64,000 nt of DNA, taken from Lycorma delicatula. Its lineage: Eukaryota > Arthropoda > Insecta > Hemiptera > Fulgoridae. Location: NCBI RefSeq assembly GCF_047948215.1, contig NC_134463.1, positions 56,736,201 to 56,800,200 of the forward strand, in the 5' to 3' direction. Below, in pieces: positions 35,883-49,049 of the stretch. A program made the translations under genes and the position numbers. The notes below the pieces were generated by a model. It was not told the origin of the DNA, made no database searches, and saw only the letters and a program-made list of their open reading frames with translations. How positions within the stretch are numbered: position 1 is the first letter of the stretch; the number at the start of each line of letters is the position of its first letter.

Positions 35883-38045
35883 ATATATGTTCAAATGATA
35901 TTAAAACTTTATTCTTGGAATAAAACTATTCAAACTGTAATAATTTGTTAAAAAACAGTAATTAAAAAATTTAATTCAAACAATAACGTAACATTATTAG
36001 CAAAATAAAATAACCAATACTAAATAAATTATATTCTTGAAACAACATTCACTTAGCTGTCTTTTGATTAAAAGCAAAATGACACAATATTGTTTATAAT
36101 TAGTTAAAAATTCAATGCTTATCAGTCTATTGTTTAATAGTTAGAAAAATTCAACAGATTTTAAATATTATTGATTGTTGAAATCAGATATTCCTTTCAC
36201 AATACCAGCAGACTGGTTTTGGAGCATCATTGCTTCTCTAGGTGTAGGTTAATTAGACTTGAAGGTTTACTTCAGTTTTTATATGTTCTTGATTAAATAA
36301 ACTGAAAATATTATAAAAATGAGTACACTAAAAGTATAAAAATATTATGCCAAATAATCTGAAAAATGTGTGCTCACACAAAACAAAATTGGGATATCAG
36401 TACACCTTTAGCTTTTTCATAGGTAATTGAATTTATGGAGTTGAAAGTTATAAGCACTAATATTATTGTGACTGGTGTTTCCTTTGCTTTTGCATATATA
36501 ACACTGCCTATTAAAAGAATTTTACAATGTCCTAACAAGTTTTAAAAAGTGACAGTTTTTGTCCTCCTAACTCCTAACTCCCAATTTAAAAGACAAATTT
36601 ATATTTTAAGATCTTTGACTCCTGTAAAAACAAAATTATTTTTGTTTTATTTTACTTTTCTATAAAGTGCTAATGTCTGTTAGTTTTTTCAACTAACTGA
36701 AGATTCAGTTGATCAAATATCAACGAGGAGAACAGATGTAATTTTTACTCAACTTTGACTCTGATAGAATGTACAATTTAACTTTGAATGCATTGTGCCA
36801 GATTTGAGTGCTGCCATGCGTGTAACATACTGATTATACACAAACATGACTTTAGTAAAGATCATTAAATGTTCATTCATGAAGTTTAAGGTTAAGTACA
36901 CTATTGATATTTTATTCTTTGTTGATTTTTGGATGTAATATTTAATTACAGCTTTCCGTAAAAAGAGCAAAGGTATTAATGCTGGAATATATTTATCTCT
37001 ATTTCATAGTCTATTTTTAATTTAGGTGATAAATTTATCTCGTATTAATCTGATTGTACAGAATTGAATATTTTAATTAATCTTTTTTAATAAAAATATT
37101 TTACAAATAATTTTGTATCTTCTTAAGAAAATGTTTTATTGTTATTTATTTCTATTTGTGAATAAAATTTATTTGTGTTTGCGATAAGCTACTCATTAAT
37201 CCTTTCCAATTATTATTATTTTAAGTAAATTTTTTTATATAATACAGTTTGCAAGCATGTTTAAAAAACTGTTCTATTTTATACAAATTTCAAGTTTTAT
37301 GCTTTGCAGAAGAATTAGTATTAAGTGAATATAAGTGGGGTGAAATATACCATCTGTAGTTTGTGGTAGGTTTTTACATCCCTGTATTGTGTCCAAGAGT
37401 ATCAGTGTACTACACTGATACTCTTATCACAATTATCAGTGTTCTCAATTGGTTTTGTGAATAAAAAGTAGTAGTTGCTACTACCAAATTTGTAGTTGGT
37501 ACTTGTACGGAATAAGAAAAAATGTAGTACTTCATTATTTACTGAAGTTATTTAAGTTTTCTTGGAGATGTAGTTATTACTACAGACTTAGCTAAAAAGT
37601 ACTTAACTAAAAAGTGTGAACAAAATGTTGCTATAGTTGAGCATAGTGAGTACTTGTTATTTTTTAAGATAACTATTTACCAGATTTCTTCATAAAAAAT
37701 AAGCCTTTATGAGATACTGACCCTGATAAATCATAATTTCTTTTGAGGTTTGATAACCAAATAGTAGATTTTTTAGAAAATTATTTTTTAGTCTGTAGTA
37801 TTTTCTTCCAGACTCCAGCAATAAAGTTGCTTTTAAGTAACTTTTCTTTTTCTATTCACATCTTTACTCACACTCTATTTGTATATTTTCTCTCATATTT
37901 GCACCCAAAGTAATAATCATCATTCAGCTAATACTGACCATTGAAGTTCAATAGTTGACATAACCAAACATTTGGCTAATTTACTAAAAAACGGTATTCA
38001 ATTTAGGTGTTTTATCACTATTATGTGTTAAACGTCCTAGTGCAC
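35883..38045. other. Intergenic sequence, nothing recognised apart from one palindrome
   Basis: AT-rich. It holds the palindrome listed at 37395-37425. No gene or transposon motif. Confidence 0.35.
37395..37425. repeat. Perfect palindrome, 15-bp arms, one-base centre
   Basis: AAGAGTATCAGTGTA, then C, then its exact reverse complement. Confidence 0.97.
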
Positions 38046-38051
38046 ACACCG

Positions 38052-38331
38052 TTAAGAGGCTCTATTTGTTGATAGTTCTTGCTCGTTTGTTCCAACAGAA
38101 AGGCTTTCAGGAACTGTAGCAAACATTGGACTCTTGAAAATTATTTCGAGAAAATCCTTCTCCCAATCCTTAGTTTTCTTTTTTCCCAGTGGCTTTAATG
38201 TCCATTTTATTTTTAACAATAGTTTTCAAATTATTTAATTTTTTTTCAGCTGGTCCGCAGATAATAACTTTATATCCACTATCTTTATTATATTCATCTC
38301 TGATATTGATTTGGGTTTTTTCTTTCGCCAT
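38052..38331 (-). pseudogene. Unrecognised small gene or transposon ORF with one frameshift
   Basis: On the minus strand an ATG at 38331 opens 53 codons (to TAA at 38170-38172) with a basic, hydrophilic product: MAKEKTQINIRDEY, SGYKVIICGPAEKKLNNLK. A one-base shift in the A run near 38178 opens a second frame that continues smoothly: KKTKDWEKDFLEIIFKSPMF, then VPESLSVGTNEQELS, stopping at 38052. The combined product would be about 93 residues. The composition looks like real protein, with the V-I-I-C-G-P strand and Lys-rich helices. I do not recognise a family. It might be ORF1 of a retroelement or the remnant of a host gene. Confidence 0.4.
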
Positions 38332-38787
38332 CACTATTTTAAGTACTTAAGATTTTTTAAGAATTATTACAATTTCTGGTAGTTTTCACCATTAGTAATA
38401 CCTGTCCATGGATTCAATTGATTTCACATTCTGGTATGCATATTGCGTTCCTTCAAGGATGTAATAAAAAAAAATACAAAAGAACAAGTTTATGCAATAA
38501 TGCATATAAACAATGCATATTTCTGGCAGGGCTTGGAAGGAATGCAATGATCTTCATTGTGTGAATGTGCAAGGTAGGTCTTGATTTGCTTTCTAGTGAG
38601 ATTCATGTAGTTATTATTTCTTTAGTAGTAGATAACTGTATTTTCCAGGATGTATTTTCTTTAGAAAGTAACTACTATGTAGTTGCAGCACATTTTTATT
38701 CACTTCCAATTAACAATTATTTTATTAGTTGTTACTTCTGCTATACAGTTAATGTTTTGAAGTAATTCTATTTTTTTCTATTCACAG

Positions 38788-38849
38788 CACCTGGTATGTC
38801 TTTAATAAAACAAGTCTTAATAAATCGTGGAGCAAATATATTAGATTAA
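38788..38849 (+). other. Acceptor-flanked short frame resembling an ankyrin-repeat end
   Basis: A polypyrimidine tract and CAG (38770-38787) precede a frame that reads PGMSLIKQVLINRGANILD and then TAA. The LIKQVLINRGANI part resembles the second helix and loop of an ankyrin repeat. The frame needs one base carried from an upstream exon (phase 1). No gankyrin exon ends in phase 1, so it cannot be a simple alternative last exon. It may be a relic of a duplicated ankyrin gene or chance. Confidence 0.25.
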
Positions 38850-39169
38850 AAAATGAAAAGTTTGTACTTTACAAGAAATTATTTTTACAAACATTGCAAT
38901 TAATAGGGCACCCATTCAGCTAATAATAAGCTGTAACTAACAGTTTTTAGAAAAATCAAATCTTTTTGTGATAATGTAGTGGATTCTAGTTAATAGGACT
39001 TACCTGTTATTTGGGGCAGCCATTTAATTGTGGCATTTTTGTTAAAATAGAAACATATTTGTATAATTAATGTAAAATTACATTGAGTTTAACAGTGAAA
39101 AATGCCAATTATAAGGCCCACTGGCCAATTTTATTAGTAATTTAAATTTTTGACCGTTGCTGAATGCTA

Positions 39170-40190
39170 TGTTGAGGAAGGTACTTCCTTCTATCACTGG
39201 TCTGCACAGTACATAGTGTGTGACAACACAGATCACATCATGCAGTAATGATGAAGCAAATGTTTTTATTCATTGTTTATGGTGCTGTTATCGTTTTTCC
39301 ATAATTATTTTTAATCATGGGTCTGTTACAAACACATCACGTTATCTGGCCCAAAAAACCAATGAATCGAATCGCTGTGCTTTGTTGTACAAAAATATCT
39401 GGCAGTGACAGATTAAAACTTTTTGTTATTGGTAAAGCAAGTAAAAAATGATGTTTTGGGTGGGTTAGAATGGAGAGTTTACCTATGCACTACTGTTTTA
39501 ATAAAAAAAGCCTGGATGACGAGTAATTTGACAAGATTGCCTGTTTATTGATAACTGTGCTGCCCATTCTAATGTAGATTTACAAAACATTCACACCGAG
39601 TTTCTGCCACTGAATAAGAGTTTAATTCAACTTCATGGGAATAATAAAAAATGTTAAATCTATTTACTGAAGTAAACTAATAAGTTAGATTTTACAAGAA
39701 ATTGAAGGAAATATATGTTGACTTCCTGAAGATGTTAGTGCATGTGTAAATTTGTTGCAGGCAATTCAGTAAGTTGCCGATAGTTGGGTTGAGTAAAAAG
39801 TAGCACTATCAGAAATTGCTTTGCCAAAAGTGGTTTAAAAGTCAATGCTGTCGGTGATACTGGAACAATCGATATGACAATGATTAGGTTTTTTTTTGCA
39901 GCGCCATTTTCAAAATTTTGAAGTTTTCAAATATAGACGAAAAAATGCAATGTTATGGATGAGAAGGAAACCGGTGATGAATAAATAATTAAAAACATTA
40001 CTGGTACTCAACAACTGTACAAGATGAAGTCAAACGCGTATCTACCCAAGATTTAAAAATTTCATTGATGGACTTAAGCAGTATTTTATACAAGAAGGCA
40101 GTGAAGAAGTGCGAAATTTGTAAAACGCAAAGTATTAAAAGGGAGACGCAAAATAAAATAATTTTTTCAAAAAGTTTAAACAATTAAGAA
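39170..40190 (+). pseudogene. Second pogo/Tigger-type transposase relic, plus strand
   Basis: Across frames, AQKTNESNRCALLYKNI (39340-39400) matches the Tigger block that precedes LKPLVIGKxxNPR. KKAWMTSNL is near 39507-39533. LFIDNCAAHSNVDLQNIHTE at about 39543-39600 is the catalytic block (IVDNCPAHP), followed by FLPLNKS in place of FLPPNTTS. Further along are a Lys-rich part near 39690, AVGDTGTIDMTM near 39845-39880 and a C-terminal stretch to about 40190. Stops are frequent. It differs in sequence and orientation from the relic at 29.4-30.4 kb. Confidence 0.7.
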
Positions 40191-42480
40191 ATATTAAAGA
40201 ATTTTTTTTTATTTTGCTGTTCATATATAGTAATCATTAACTATATTTTGTTTATCAATCGTTTTGTTTTTTTTAATTATGTAATATTAAAAAAACTATT
40301 CAGTAGTGCATTGTACCAGAACAGTAGTTCATTTTAAATGTAATAGGCCTATTTTTATATGTAACTAAGTATGTAAAAGGATAGTAAAATGTATTATATT
40401 TTATTAGACACGTATTGTACGGTAAAGTATTTAAATTTGTATATAGTAATATATAATATTGTTCATATAATCTTAATATTAGAAATAAAATTCAAAATAG
40501 TAAATCGCCAATTTGAGTTTAATGATTAAAATACACTCGTAAACCGTATTTGTGCATGGCTCCTCATTTTTCGTTAATATCGCTTAATAGGGCCAGCCGC
40601 CTAATATAAGTTGGGCAATGAAAGTACGAAATTTTTGTAGACAGGTGGCACTAGAAAATTAATCTAAAATTTACCTTGACCGTTCATACAGTGGTTCTCA
40701 TTACTAGATATTGTTGAAAATAAGTTTAAAATTATTTATGTTGATTGTTAGGTTAATAAAATAAAAGGTGAGTGTGTTTAATCCTATAAAAAAATGTTTT
40801 TCCAAGAATTATTTACTATTACATTATGTTGGTTTTATACTACGATGTTTTATGATTCAAAACCTGCTGACATTGCGACGTCATGCCGATAAATGTGCTA
40901 CAGTTACTCTTATTTTTGGTTAGTGTTCAATTGAGGTGTAATTAAGGATTTTCAATGGAAGATTTTGTAAGTATAGTAATATATAATTTTGATTTTAATT
41001 AGTCTAAAAATTTGTTTGTGTGATCCAGTCAGATTATTTTATAAAATTTTTTTTTTTAAATATAGCATTTCGAAACTGAAATGTTGTATGCATAATTGGC
41101 AATCTGTGGTTAGTTATTTTATATACGCACTGACGTATATAACGTTTAAGTAACGTTAACAATTTTTACAAAAAAATACGAGTTTTGTGATCTTATGTAT
41201 AAATAATCAAGTAACTAAAGTTGGTCGCTGCTTTGTTCCAACGAATTACGTCGGATCAGCTGATTTTTAACGATATGAAAATTTGTTTTTTTTTGTCTTA
41301 TGTCCTAGTAATGGCTTTTTATATTGAACTTTAATTAAAATTTTACATATTGACTTTGCCCCTTTGTTTTCAAGAACTCGAAAATATGTCTCCTGTACTT
41401 CATGTGCGTGCTTATGTTGATTGTATATATTTTGTTGATTTTGCAAAGTAATATATTTGATAATTGTAGTTAAGTGGTAATTGTAGTTTAACTGATATTA
41501 GTATGCATAAGTTTCCATTAGTTCAATAATTAGTTTTTAATCAATTTATTTTGAGTCATTTATTTTCCCCGTTATCATCGTTTTGAACAAATTACTTCCA
41601 CTAATCAAAAAATTTAGTGTTGATGGAATAATGATGTCGAACTAGAAAGAGATCCGTCTTAAAGTCATGTGGGCAGTAGGTTTTTGGAATAGGTATATCT
41701 TGTAAAAAGCTACTCTCAACCAGCAAACATCATTTGCATAAGTTATGTATAGCCCATTAAGTTATCGTGCTATAGTGTACAAATTGTTTAGTGAGAGTTA
41801 TAAGTTCCCAGAATAATAAGTTACAAATTTTGAATAAGTTATAACAAGGTGTATGAAGATTAAAAAACCATTAATATTTCTGATCCCAAATCTGTAAAAA
41901 TTGAAATAAATTTTTTTTTTTTTAATTGATTTCTGTGTTTACAAGCTAGTTATTCAGATAGTTATTTCATTTCATTAATTTTTTTATCCCCTCATAAAAC
42001 ACTTATGGCCACACGTTTAGGTAAAACCAAGCTTGTAGTTATTTCTGGGCAAATAATTCTTAAAATACATATTTAGTATCAGTATAATACCTAAGAGGTA
42101 TCGGAAAGAGGCATGGGGATTAGTCTACAAACTGCCCAACATTCTCTGAGTCTTTGTGTCAAATCTAATGTCTGATCATATAAAATTATTTTATTGCCTG
42201 TCATCAGCGAGCTACAATTGTACCTCCTAGAATTAATGAAAAGCTTTGGATTAATATTTAGGTTTATTAGATTAGTGTCCTACAATTTAACCTTTTTTAT
42301 TTTTTTGGTTTTGATATGTACAATTACTTTATTAAATTGCTAGTAAACAAAATTTGTTGACAATTCTGAAAAAAATTGATGCAAGTATTGACAACTGAAT
42401 GTGTAGAATACTTCAAAAAGATTTGAATTTTGTTAAAATCAAAACATGGCAGAAAAATACTATGTGATGATTTTAAACCA
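40191..42480. other. Intergenic sequence with a possible first exon near 40955
   Basis: The 40.55-41.3 kb part has more CpG than its surroundings and includes GCGACGTCATGCC near 40875, a CRE-like half palindrome. ATG GAA GAT TTT at 40955-40966 is followed at once by a consensus GTAAGT donor, and GGTGAGT near 40768 is another donor-like site. This could be a promoter and first exon of an unknown transcript, possibly of DESI1, but no evidence joins it to any exon. Confidence 0.25.
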
Positions 42481-42483
42481 TTT

Positions 42484-42485
<2 letters not shown>

Positions 42486-42524
<39 letters not shown>
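42486..42524. repeat. (TA)n microsatellite
   Basis: About 19 uninterrupted AT units. Confidence 0.95.
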
Positions 42525-42526
<2 letters not shown>

Positions 42527-45500
42527 CATTTTCATGTTCTTTATTTTCTATGTCTTTATTTTTATATTGAATTTAATTTTATTCCCATCTCTATAGGTTA
42601 ATAATCATAATAATTTATGTTTGCTTTTCCCACTGAGGTTGTCAAGAATGCCTGTACCAAATTTCAGCTTATTGGTATTCCAAAAGCAATGAGTGAGTTA
42701 TGGCTTTCATACATCAATATATGTATATAAATATATATAGGGAAAAGGGTGATCAGCTCGTTGGTCAGATCATTTTCTTTTCTTTACCCATGGGGGTTAG
42801 ATTATTAGGTACTCAGAAACAAGAAATCTGGAATATTTTGCCCTTTCCTTCTTTCCTTTCCCTTTTCCCTCCCTGTGTTTTCTTACTTTCTCATTTTTGA
42901 ATCAGCTTCATTTGTATTAAACAATTAAAGTATCTCACATTTTTTTGAGTTATCTCATGCTAAGGTTGATTTTGAATGAATTTTTCTGGCTTGAAAGTTT
43001 CTGGCTTTGTCAACCCTATCATAAAATCTTTCTGTAAACCACATTCTTGAGTTGAAATTTAGGGCATTGAGTATATATCCCTACTTGGATAATATTATAC
43101 ACAGTTGTTCATGAAAAAAAATAACTTTGCAGATCTATTTCAACAACTTGATTTATTGCTGTAGCAAGATTCATTTAGTGAAAATTGCAGTCCTTTAAAT
43201 CTGATGGTGAGAGAAATTCTTGGAATAATTCCTGTTTTACCTTAATAAATGTTTTTAAAGATTCGACCAAATCCAGTATAATTACAGAGGATCCAGGTTT
43301 TCAATAACAATGAGCAGTCAAGCTTTACTTTTAGTATATGTGGAGATAACCCAGCAGGTTCCTGAGAATTTAATAATTCAGTGTGAAAAATCAACAAAAT
43401 TATCTTCATTTAAATTGGTATCAATGGATTTAGATAACTTCCTCCTCATATTTAGTCCGTTCCAAATCCAGGTTAATAGTAAGAATTACTCTATTATTTT
43501 TTTGTTATCAGTATTGCCCTCTCATAGAATCAATTAACTATTTTAGACTTCAGGATTTAAATGTTTTCATAAATATCCTGAATAAGCAAATTATATTTTT
43601 TAACCATACTCTGTTCACTGAAGTAATTTTTTATTATTACATTTTCATACATCTATCTATAGTCTTCTATTGAAAGCAGAAATCAGCAAAATTATTTGCT
43701 GATGGGTTGGCCATCCTCCTTACAGTAAGGTAGCTACTACTCCAGCTGATACTGATAATGCAGTTTCATATGAGAATAGGTTAAAAATGTTTTACTAGTA
43801 TCTCCTGGTGCAAAAAAATTAAATCGTTTTGGTTAACAGTTGAAGGTATAGAGTCATTTGTTAATTATTGCTTCCTTTAAAAGTGTGGTGGATGAGTTTT
43901 TAATATAATTATTAAACTCAGAAATACTGTGTGAGGTTTTGTGGAGAAGTTCTTTATTTTCGATGTCACTGCCATTATTTTTACTGATGGCAGATCAAAA
44001 TCAGACAGTGATTTATTTAATTAAGTTTTAACTTTGTATTTGTCATCTTTGTTTTCATATAATTTTCTTCACAAAATATCTGGACTACCAGAAGAGTTTT
44101 AATTAATTTTCTTTGATAGTCCTTATGTTAGTAATCCTTATATTGCCCTACAATTTTTTCTTGGGTTGGAAATTTCATAGTTCAGTAGCAATATGACTAA
44201 AAAAATTTCTCAGTAGGGCCAGGGATTTACAAATTGCTGACTCATTATGACAACTAAGTGTTGATCTTTTATAGCAAGCCTGTGAATATGTTGGTTTGAT
44301 AAGTTAAGATTTTGTCATTTTTATTCAAAATTGATAAGCATACTTGGCTAGAGCTTTTATTAATATATTTTCAGATGAATAGTAAGTAACAGCTTTAATT
44401 GATGAAAAATATTCAACATTATTGTGAGTGTTGAAGCATCATTGCAAAATAGGACTCTTTAAGAACAGATTGATTATGAATATAGGTTTTTAACTTTTAT
44501 TAATTTTATTGAAAGACCACAATCTTTTTCCAGATCCTCTGTGATAAAGTGGATAACTAGTTTGGTCAGTGATGGTTTCTTTTAGAAGCTAGGATAATTT
44601 TTTGAACAGTCCAGTTTACCAAGCATAAAGATCAAAGATCTGCATGGACTGTGCTTGATGAATCCATGAGCTTTACTATAATTTTGTGTAAAAGCTCGTG
44701 TAAAGGATCTGATTGTGGATTAGGCATTTCTGAACTAATAAATTATTTTTTGTGGGTTAATTTTAGCATCTAACCATGCTAAAAGAAGGCTAGGTGACAA
44801 TCTTGTTTATTTGCCATTCCACAGTATACAAATGATATTTAACAGTACCAAAAATTTTATTTTTACCTAAGGTCTAATAAGCTACTATATTCTGATTATC
44901 TCAAGTGATTTGATTTCTAAATAAGCTTTTTGTTATCTCTGTCCAACTAGGATTGCACATAAATGTAAATATCTAGCTGGTCATACTTCAGAACATTGCA
45001 GCTTGTGAATTTTCATGGATGTATCTCTTCTACAAATGTAGCTGCTGAAATATCCTTTGCTCTATACCTCAGGTTTTTGTCAGTGGTGACTGCAACTTAG
45101 ATGAATATAACTATCTGCTCTTAACTTTGATTAAATGCAATTTAGTTTTACTTTTTCACACCATATTTTGGCATAAACATCAACAATATATTGATTCATA
45201 AAGTTTCTGTAATGTTAAAAATCTCATTAAAGGAGTCATTAGTTTATAAAAATAAAATGACATAGATAACATCAGTTTATTAGAATTAATATCGTGATGG
45301 ACATCTATTAAATAAATATCTCATCTTCAAAAGAAAACGTTAAAGGATATTGTAATAAATATTATGAACGGTGTAATTCATTCATCTGTTTAACTCTGTT
45401 GTCACAACTGCATATTATAATAACTTGATTTCCAAAATGCTCTTGTTTCAGTAGGACAGCAACCTCATTTACCAATCTGACGTTAAGTCAATCTTTTTGG

Positions 45501-46655
45501 TCTCATATTGTATTACGTTCTGTTCTAATTTTAATTTAAAAATCTCTAGGTAGTTGATTATTTGATAAACTTCCCATTGAGATTCAAAATATTCCACAAT
45601 TATTGAAAAAAAAAAAAAAGTTTCTAATCATCGCTCTCAAATCTACCGCTCTCCATAATATAGAAAATAACAAATTGATCTGGGGAAATGTAGTTAAATA
45701 GGTAGAGTTATAGCTTATGGATAATTGAATACCAGTTGAACTAAATTCAGTTTATAATAGTTTCAGTTTCTGGCAAAATTCAGAAATAGTAAAGGTGCCA
45801 GAAGAAAAAAATTTTATAATAATTAAAATCTTTTTTTTTTTACTATTCTTGTGTTAACTCTTAACTCTTCTTTTTTGCTACATTTTCTTTCATAAATTTA
45901 AAATCTTAGTAGTATTTCAATGTGCGTGACCAAAGTTATTGTTGAGTGCCATATTCAGGTGGGCATACGTCCAGATAAGCAAACGGAGCAGTAAATTTAA
46001 TAACTACAGGTCAAGAAACTGTATTTTATTGGCAGCTTCGTGGGCTTTGTTTTATTGTTCTTGAAATAATGTAAATTTCTGATTATTTTTTTTTGTCTTA
46101 ATATTTGTCAAAACTAGAAAAAAATTGGTTGGGAAATAGCATGCATTTTATTACATTAATTGAAGAGGTTAAATTTTTTATATTAAATTTTTATTGGAAG
46201 TAACATATTTTTTATACCTTGAGCCAGCAGTAGTATTTTTTAAATTATCTATTTGTATTGTAATCAAGTAATATGCTTGGTTATAGTAGAAGTAAGTATT
46301 GCAATTAATATTGCACTGTTAGGGAAAAATTGTATATTTCAAGTAAAAGTTGTAAGCAAAGTTTAAATTCATGGTAGCGCATTGATTATGTAAATCTTTT
46401 CTGTCTAAATTATAGTTTTTTCTATGAATAAAATAGTCTTGTCCATTTCTCATTAGATGTGCTAGCCAGAAATGTCTATAAAGAATTGTTTACATAACCA
46501 TAGCTTCAAAACTAAGCTTGCAATAATAGTTTCGGTTTATATGCCAATTCTTTGGCAGAAGATGAGAAGGTAGAAATGATACATGAAAAAAATAGATCTA
46601 ATGAAATGTATAAAAAAAAGATAGGAGACTATAATTCCATAGTAATAGAAGGATA
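42525..46655. other. Intergenic sequence, no confident feature
   Basis: Near 42640-42710 there is text like a retroelement tail (CCAAATTTCAGCTTATTGGT). Between about 43.5 and 45.2 kb the minus strand gives long coding-like stretches with scattered stops. I could not anchor them to a family motif. The rest is AT-rich. Confidence 0.3.
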
Positions 46656-46945
46656 GAGCCACCAAGTTGATCTAGTGGTTAGTGGTGAACTAGTCATCAT
46701 AAATTAGTTGAAGTTGAGAGTTCTAAGGTTCAAATCCTAGTAAAGGCAGTTACTTTTATATGGATTTGAATACTAGATTGTGGATACCAGTGTTCTATGG
46801 TGTTGGGTTTTAATTAACCACACATCACAAGAATGGTTGACCTGGTCAACCATTCCTGTGATGTGGTCATTCATACATATCATTGTCACTCATCCTCTGA
46901 AGTAATACTTTACAGTGGTTTTGGAGGTTAAACAGAAACAGAAAT
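46656..46945 (+). mobile_element. tRNA-derived SINE, old copy with an internal palindrome
   Basis: The tRNA-like head has a box A region GATCTAGTGGTTAGTGG (46670-46686) and box B GGTTCAAATCC (46728-46738). It is followed by the family body, GATTTGAATACTAGATTGTG, and the tail CATCCTCTGAAGTAATA. The flanks share TAGAAGGATA (46646-46655 and 46946-46955), a probable target duplication. Relative to the two other copies the segment at 46821-46865 is replaced by a 22-bp near-perfect palindrome. Such elements are transcribed by RNA polymerase III and copied by LINE enzymes. Confidence 0.8.
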
Positions 46946-46955
46946 TAGAAGGATA

Positions 46956-48819
46956 AGAAGAGAAAATAGTTGGAGAATACGGCTGAGTTAGAGAAATTAA
47001 ATGTCAGTATTTTGCTATTTTGCTAAGTATAAAATAATTATTGTTTGTATCCAGTTGGTTGATTATGCTGACAGGACAAAATTTGAGAGCCAATATCAGC
47101 TAATAATATGTAATTTGAAGACTGCAAGGGCAGGGAAATGGAAACTGAGGGTGGAGAAGCAGCAGCTATAAAATTCTGCTTGAAGTAAAAATAAACTGGC
47201 AAGTGTAAATACTTAAACTTTAATTTTTATAAATCTTAAATGAAGAAGATATATGTGAGTAGACCAAGAGATACATGAAGGTATAGACAGAGGTTTTAAA
47301 ACCAAATTTATGGGGTGTAAAATTTATTCAGGAGCAGAGATATTGATTCAGATTACAATTTATTTGTAATGAAGGGTAGGTTAAGTTTAAGGAAATGAAG
47401 AAAAAAGTGAAAATAAAGCGATGAGATACAAATAGACTGAAGCACACCATTTTAATTTGAAGTTAAGATTTAAAAAAAGAAAAATATTATAGTCGCAGAA
47501 ATAAAAAATAAAAAAATATTCAGTTGAAAATTAATATATATATATTATTAAAAAAATAAATAAATAAATAAAAAAGGAAATTAAGGAAGAAAGGTAAAAG
47601 TTTGTATAAAACCATGGATAACAAAAGATATAATTCAATTGATGAATGAACATAGAAGATAGGTACATACAACACGTAGAAAAATAAGAAAACATTGTGA
47701 TGAAAGGAAGAAAATGTATAGGTAAGTTTTCATATCTTACTGTAACTGAATCTGCAGGTTCAATTATAACCATTTTCCAGGTATATAGAGCGTTAATATG
47801 AAATCATGGGCAAGTTTTTTTATTTTTTTCAGCATTTATATTAAACTTTGGAGTACATGAAGGCAAATTTAGTTAGTAGCTATGAATTGCAAAGGTGTGT
47901 TAATATAATTGCAAGGTGTCAATTACTAGTGGCTTGTGTGGATAATTAAGGAAGGTGGAGAATTGTGGAATTGTTACAGCAGGGGCTAGGTTCTTTGACT
48001 AGTGTAAGACCTAGTAAAATATCTGAAAAGTTTGACAGAACATCTCCTTAACCAATGTGTTTGTTTGATGTAACAATGTGTTTGTTTGAAGGTTAATGTA
48101 ACTCAACATTTATGTAACGGTTGAGTTGACTTTTGGAAATGATTAATGAATTAGGGTCTATCATGATTAATTATAGATGATATTTGATAAGTTTAACGTA
48201 TAAGTTAAACGTTTATAAGTTTAACTTATAAATCACAAAAAATAATTCTTGAATTTTTATTGTTAAAAACTTTTTTCTTGTATGGAGAGAAAAATTTATG
48301 TAGAATTTGGAATAGTATACTACACCCTACACTTTGTATTGTGGAAACATTTAAATTAATTTTAAATAATTCAAACAGTAAAACTACTAAGTATTTTAAT
48401 TACCAAAACTAAATCTGTGAAAACAAAATTAAGGTTTTCAAATGTAGTATGAATTTCATTAAGCTGTCCATTCTTAACAGTTTCTCATTTTATTCTCAGT
48501 AATTTTTTTTTTTTTGTTGACACATTTGAATATCTACAATTGTATAGATGTATTTGACGTGAAGAATTGAAAGCCCAACAACAATCAACTCCTCTGTATT
48601 CTGTTTTATTCTGAGTAGCACCATTTAATAGCTGTCAATGGATGATAATGAAATGAATCTTTTATAGTGTGTAAAATGCCAAAACCACATATGAAAAAAT
48701 GTTGAGAGGAGATTTAGGACTCCTTGTAGTTTCGAAGAAAAAATAATATCCTCTTATAATAGAAATTCCTTAAAAAAATTGTATAATGTTAATTTAAATT
48801 TATAGTAATATAGAAAATT
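46956..48819. other. Intergenic sequence, nothing recognised
   Basis: Purine-rich on the + strand from 46.9 to 47.6 kb, with simple (AAAT)n runs near 47550-47575. No coding evidence. Confidence 0.35.
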
Positions 48820-49049
48820 ACAAGGACTGTTCAAAAGTAAGGGCTGATGAGTTGTAAATAGCGATTGGCAACACTAATTGGTTTGCACATGTGCAGTTAC
48901 TTTAATTGGTCTATTGGGCGTGTAACCACCACATTGCTGCCAGTTCATTGTTGTTGGTCTTTGTGAGACAGTGTGTTAAAATGAGTGCGATAATAACAAA
49001 TCCTGCCAGTTGTGTAAAGTTCGATCAGTGATAGATTTCCATATACAAG

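Noticed and set aside
38788..38849. Alternative last exon of gankyrin.
   Set aside because: Its ankyrin-like frame needs a phase-1 donor; gankyrin exons end in phases 0, 0, 0 and 2. Spliced from exon 4 it would read an unrelated frame.
43560..45130. Minus-strand coding-like text with a C-x-x-x-C-like pattern (KIHKLQCSEV, ARYLHLC) suggesting a retroelement gag zinc knuckle.
   Set aside because: Spacing does not fit CCHC, stops are frequent, and no reverse-transcriptase or endonuclease motif could be anchored nearby.
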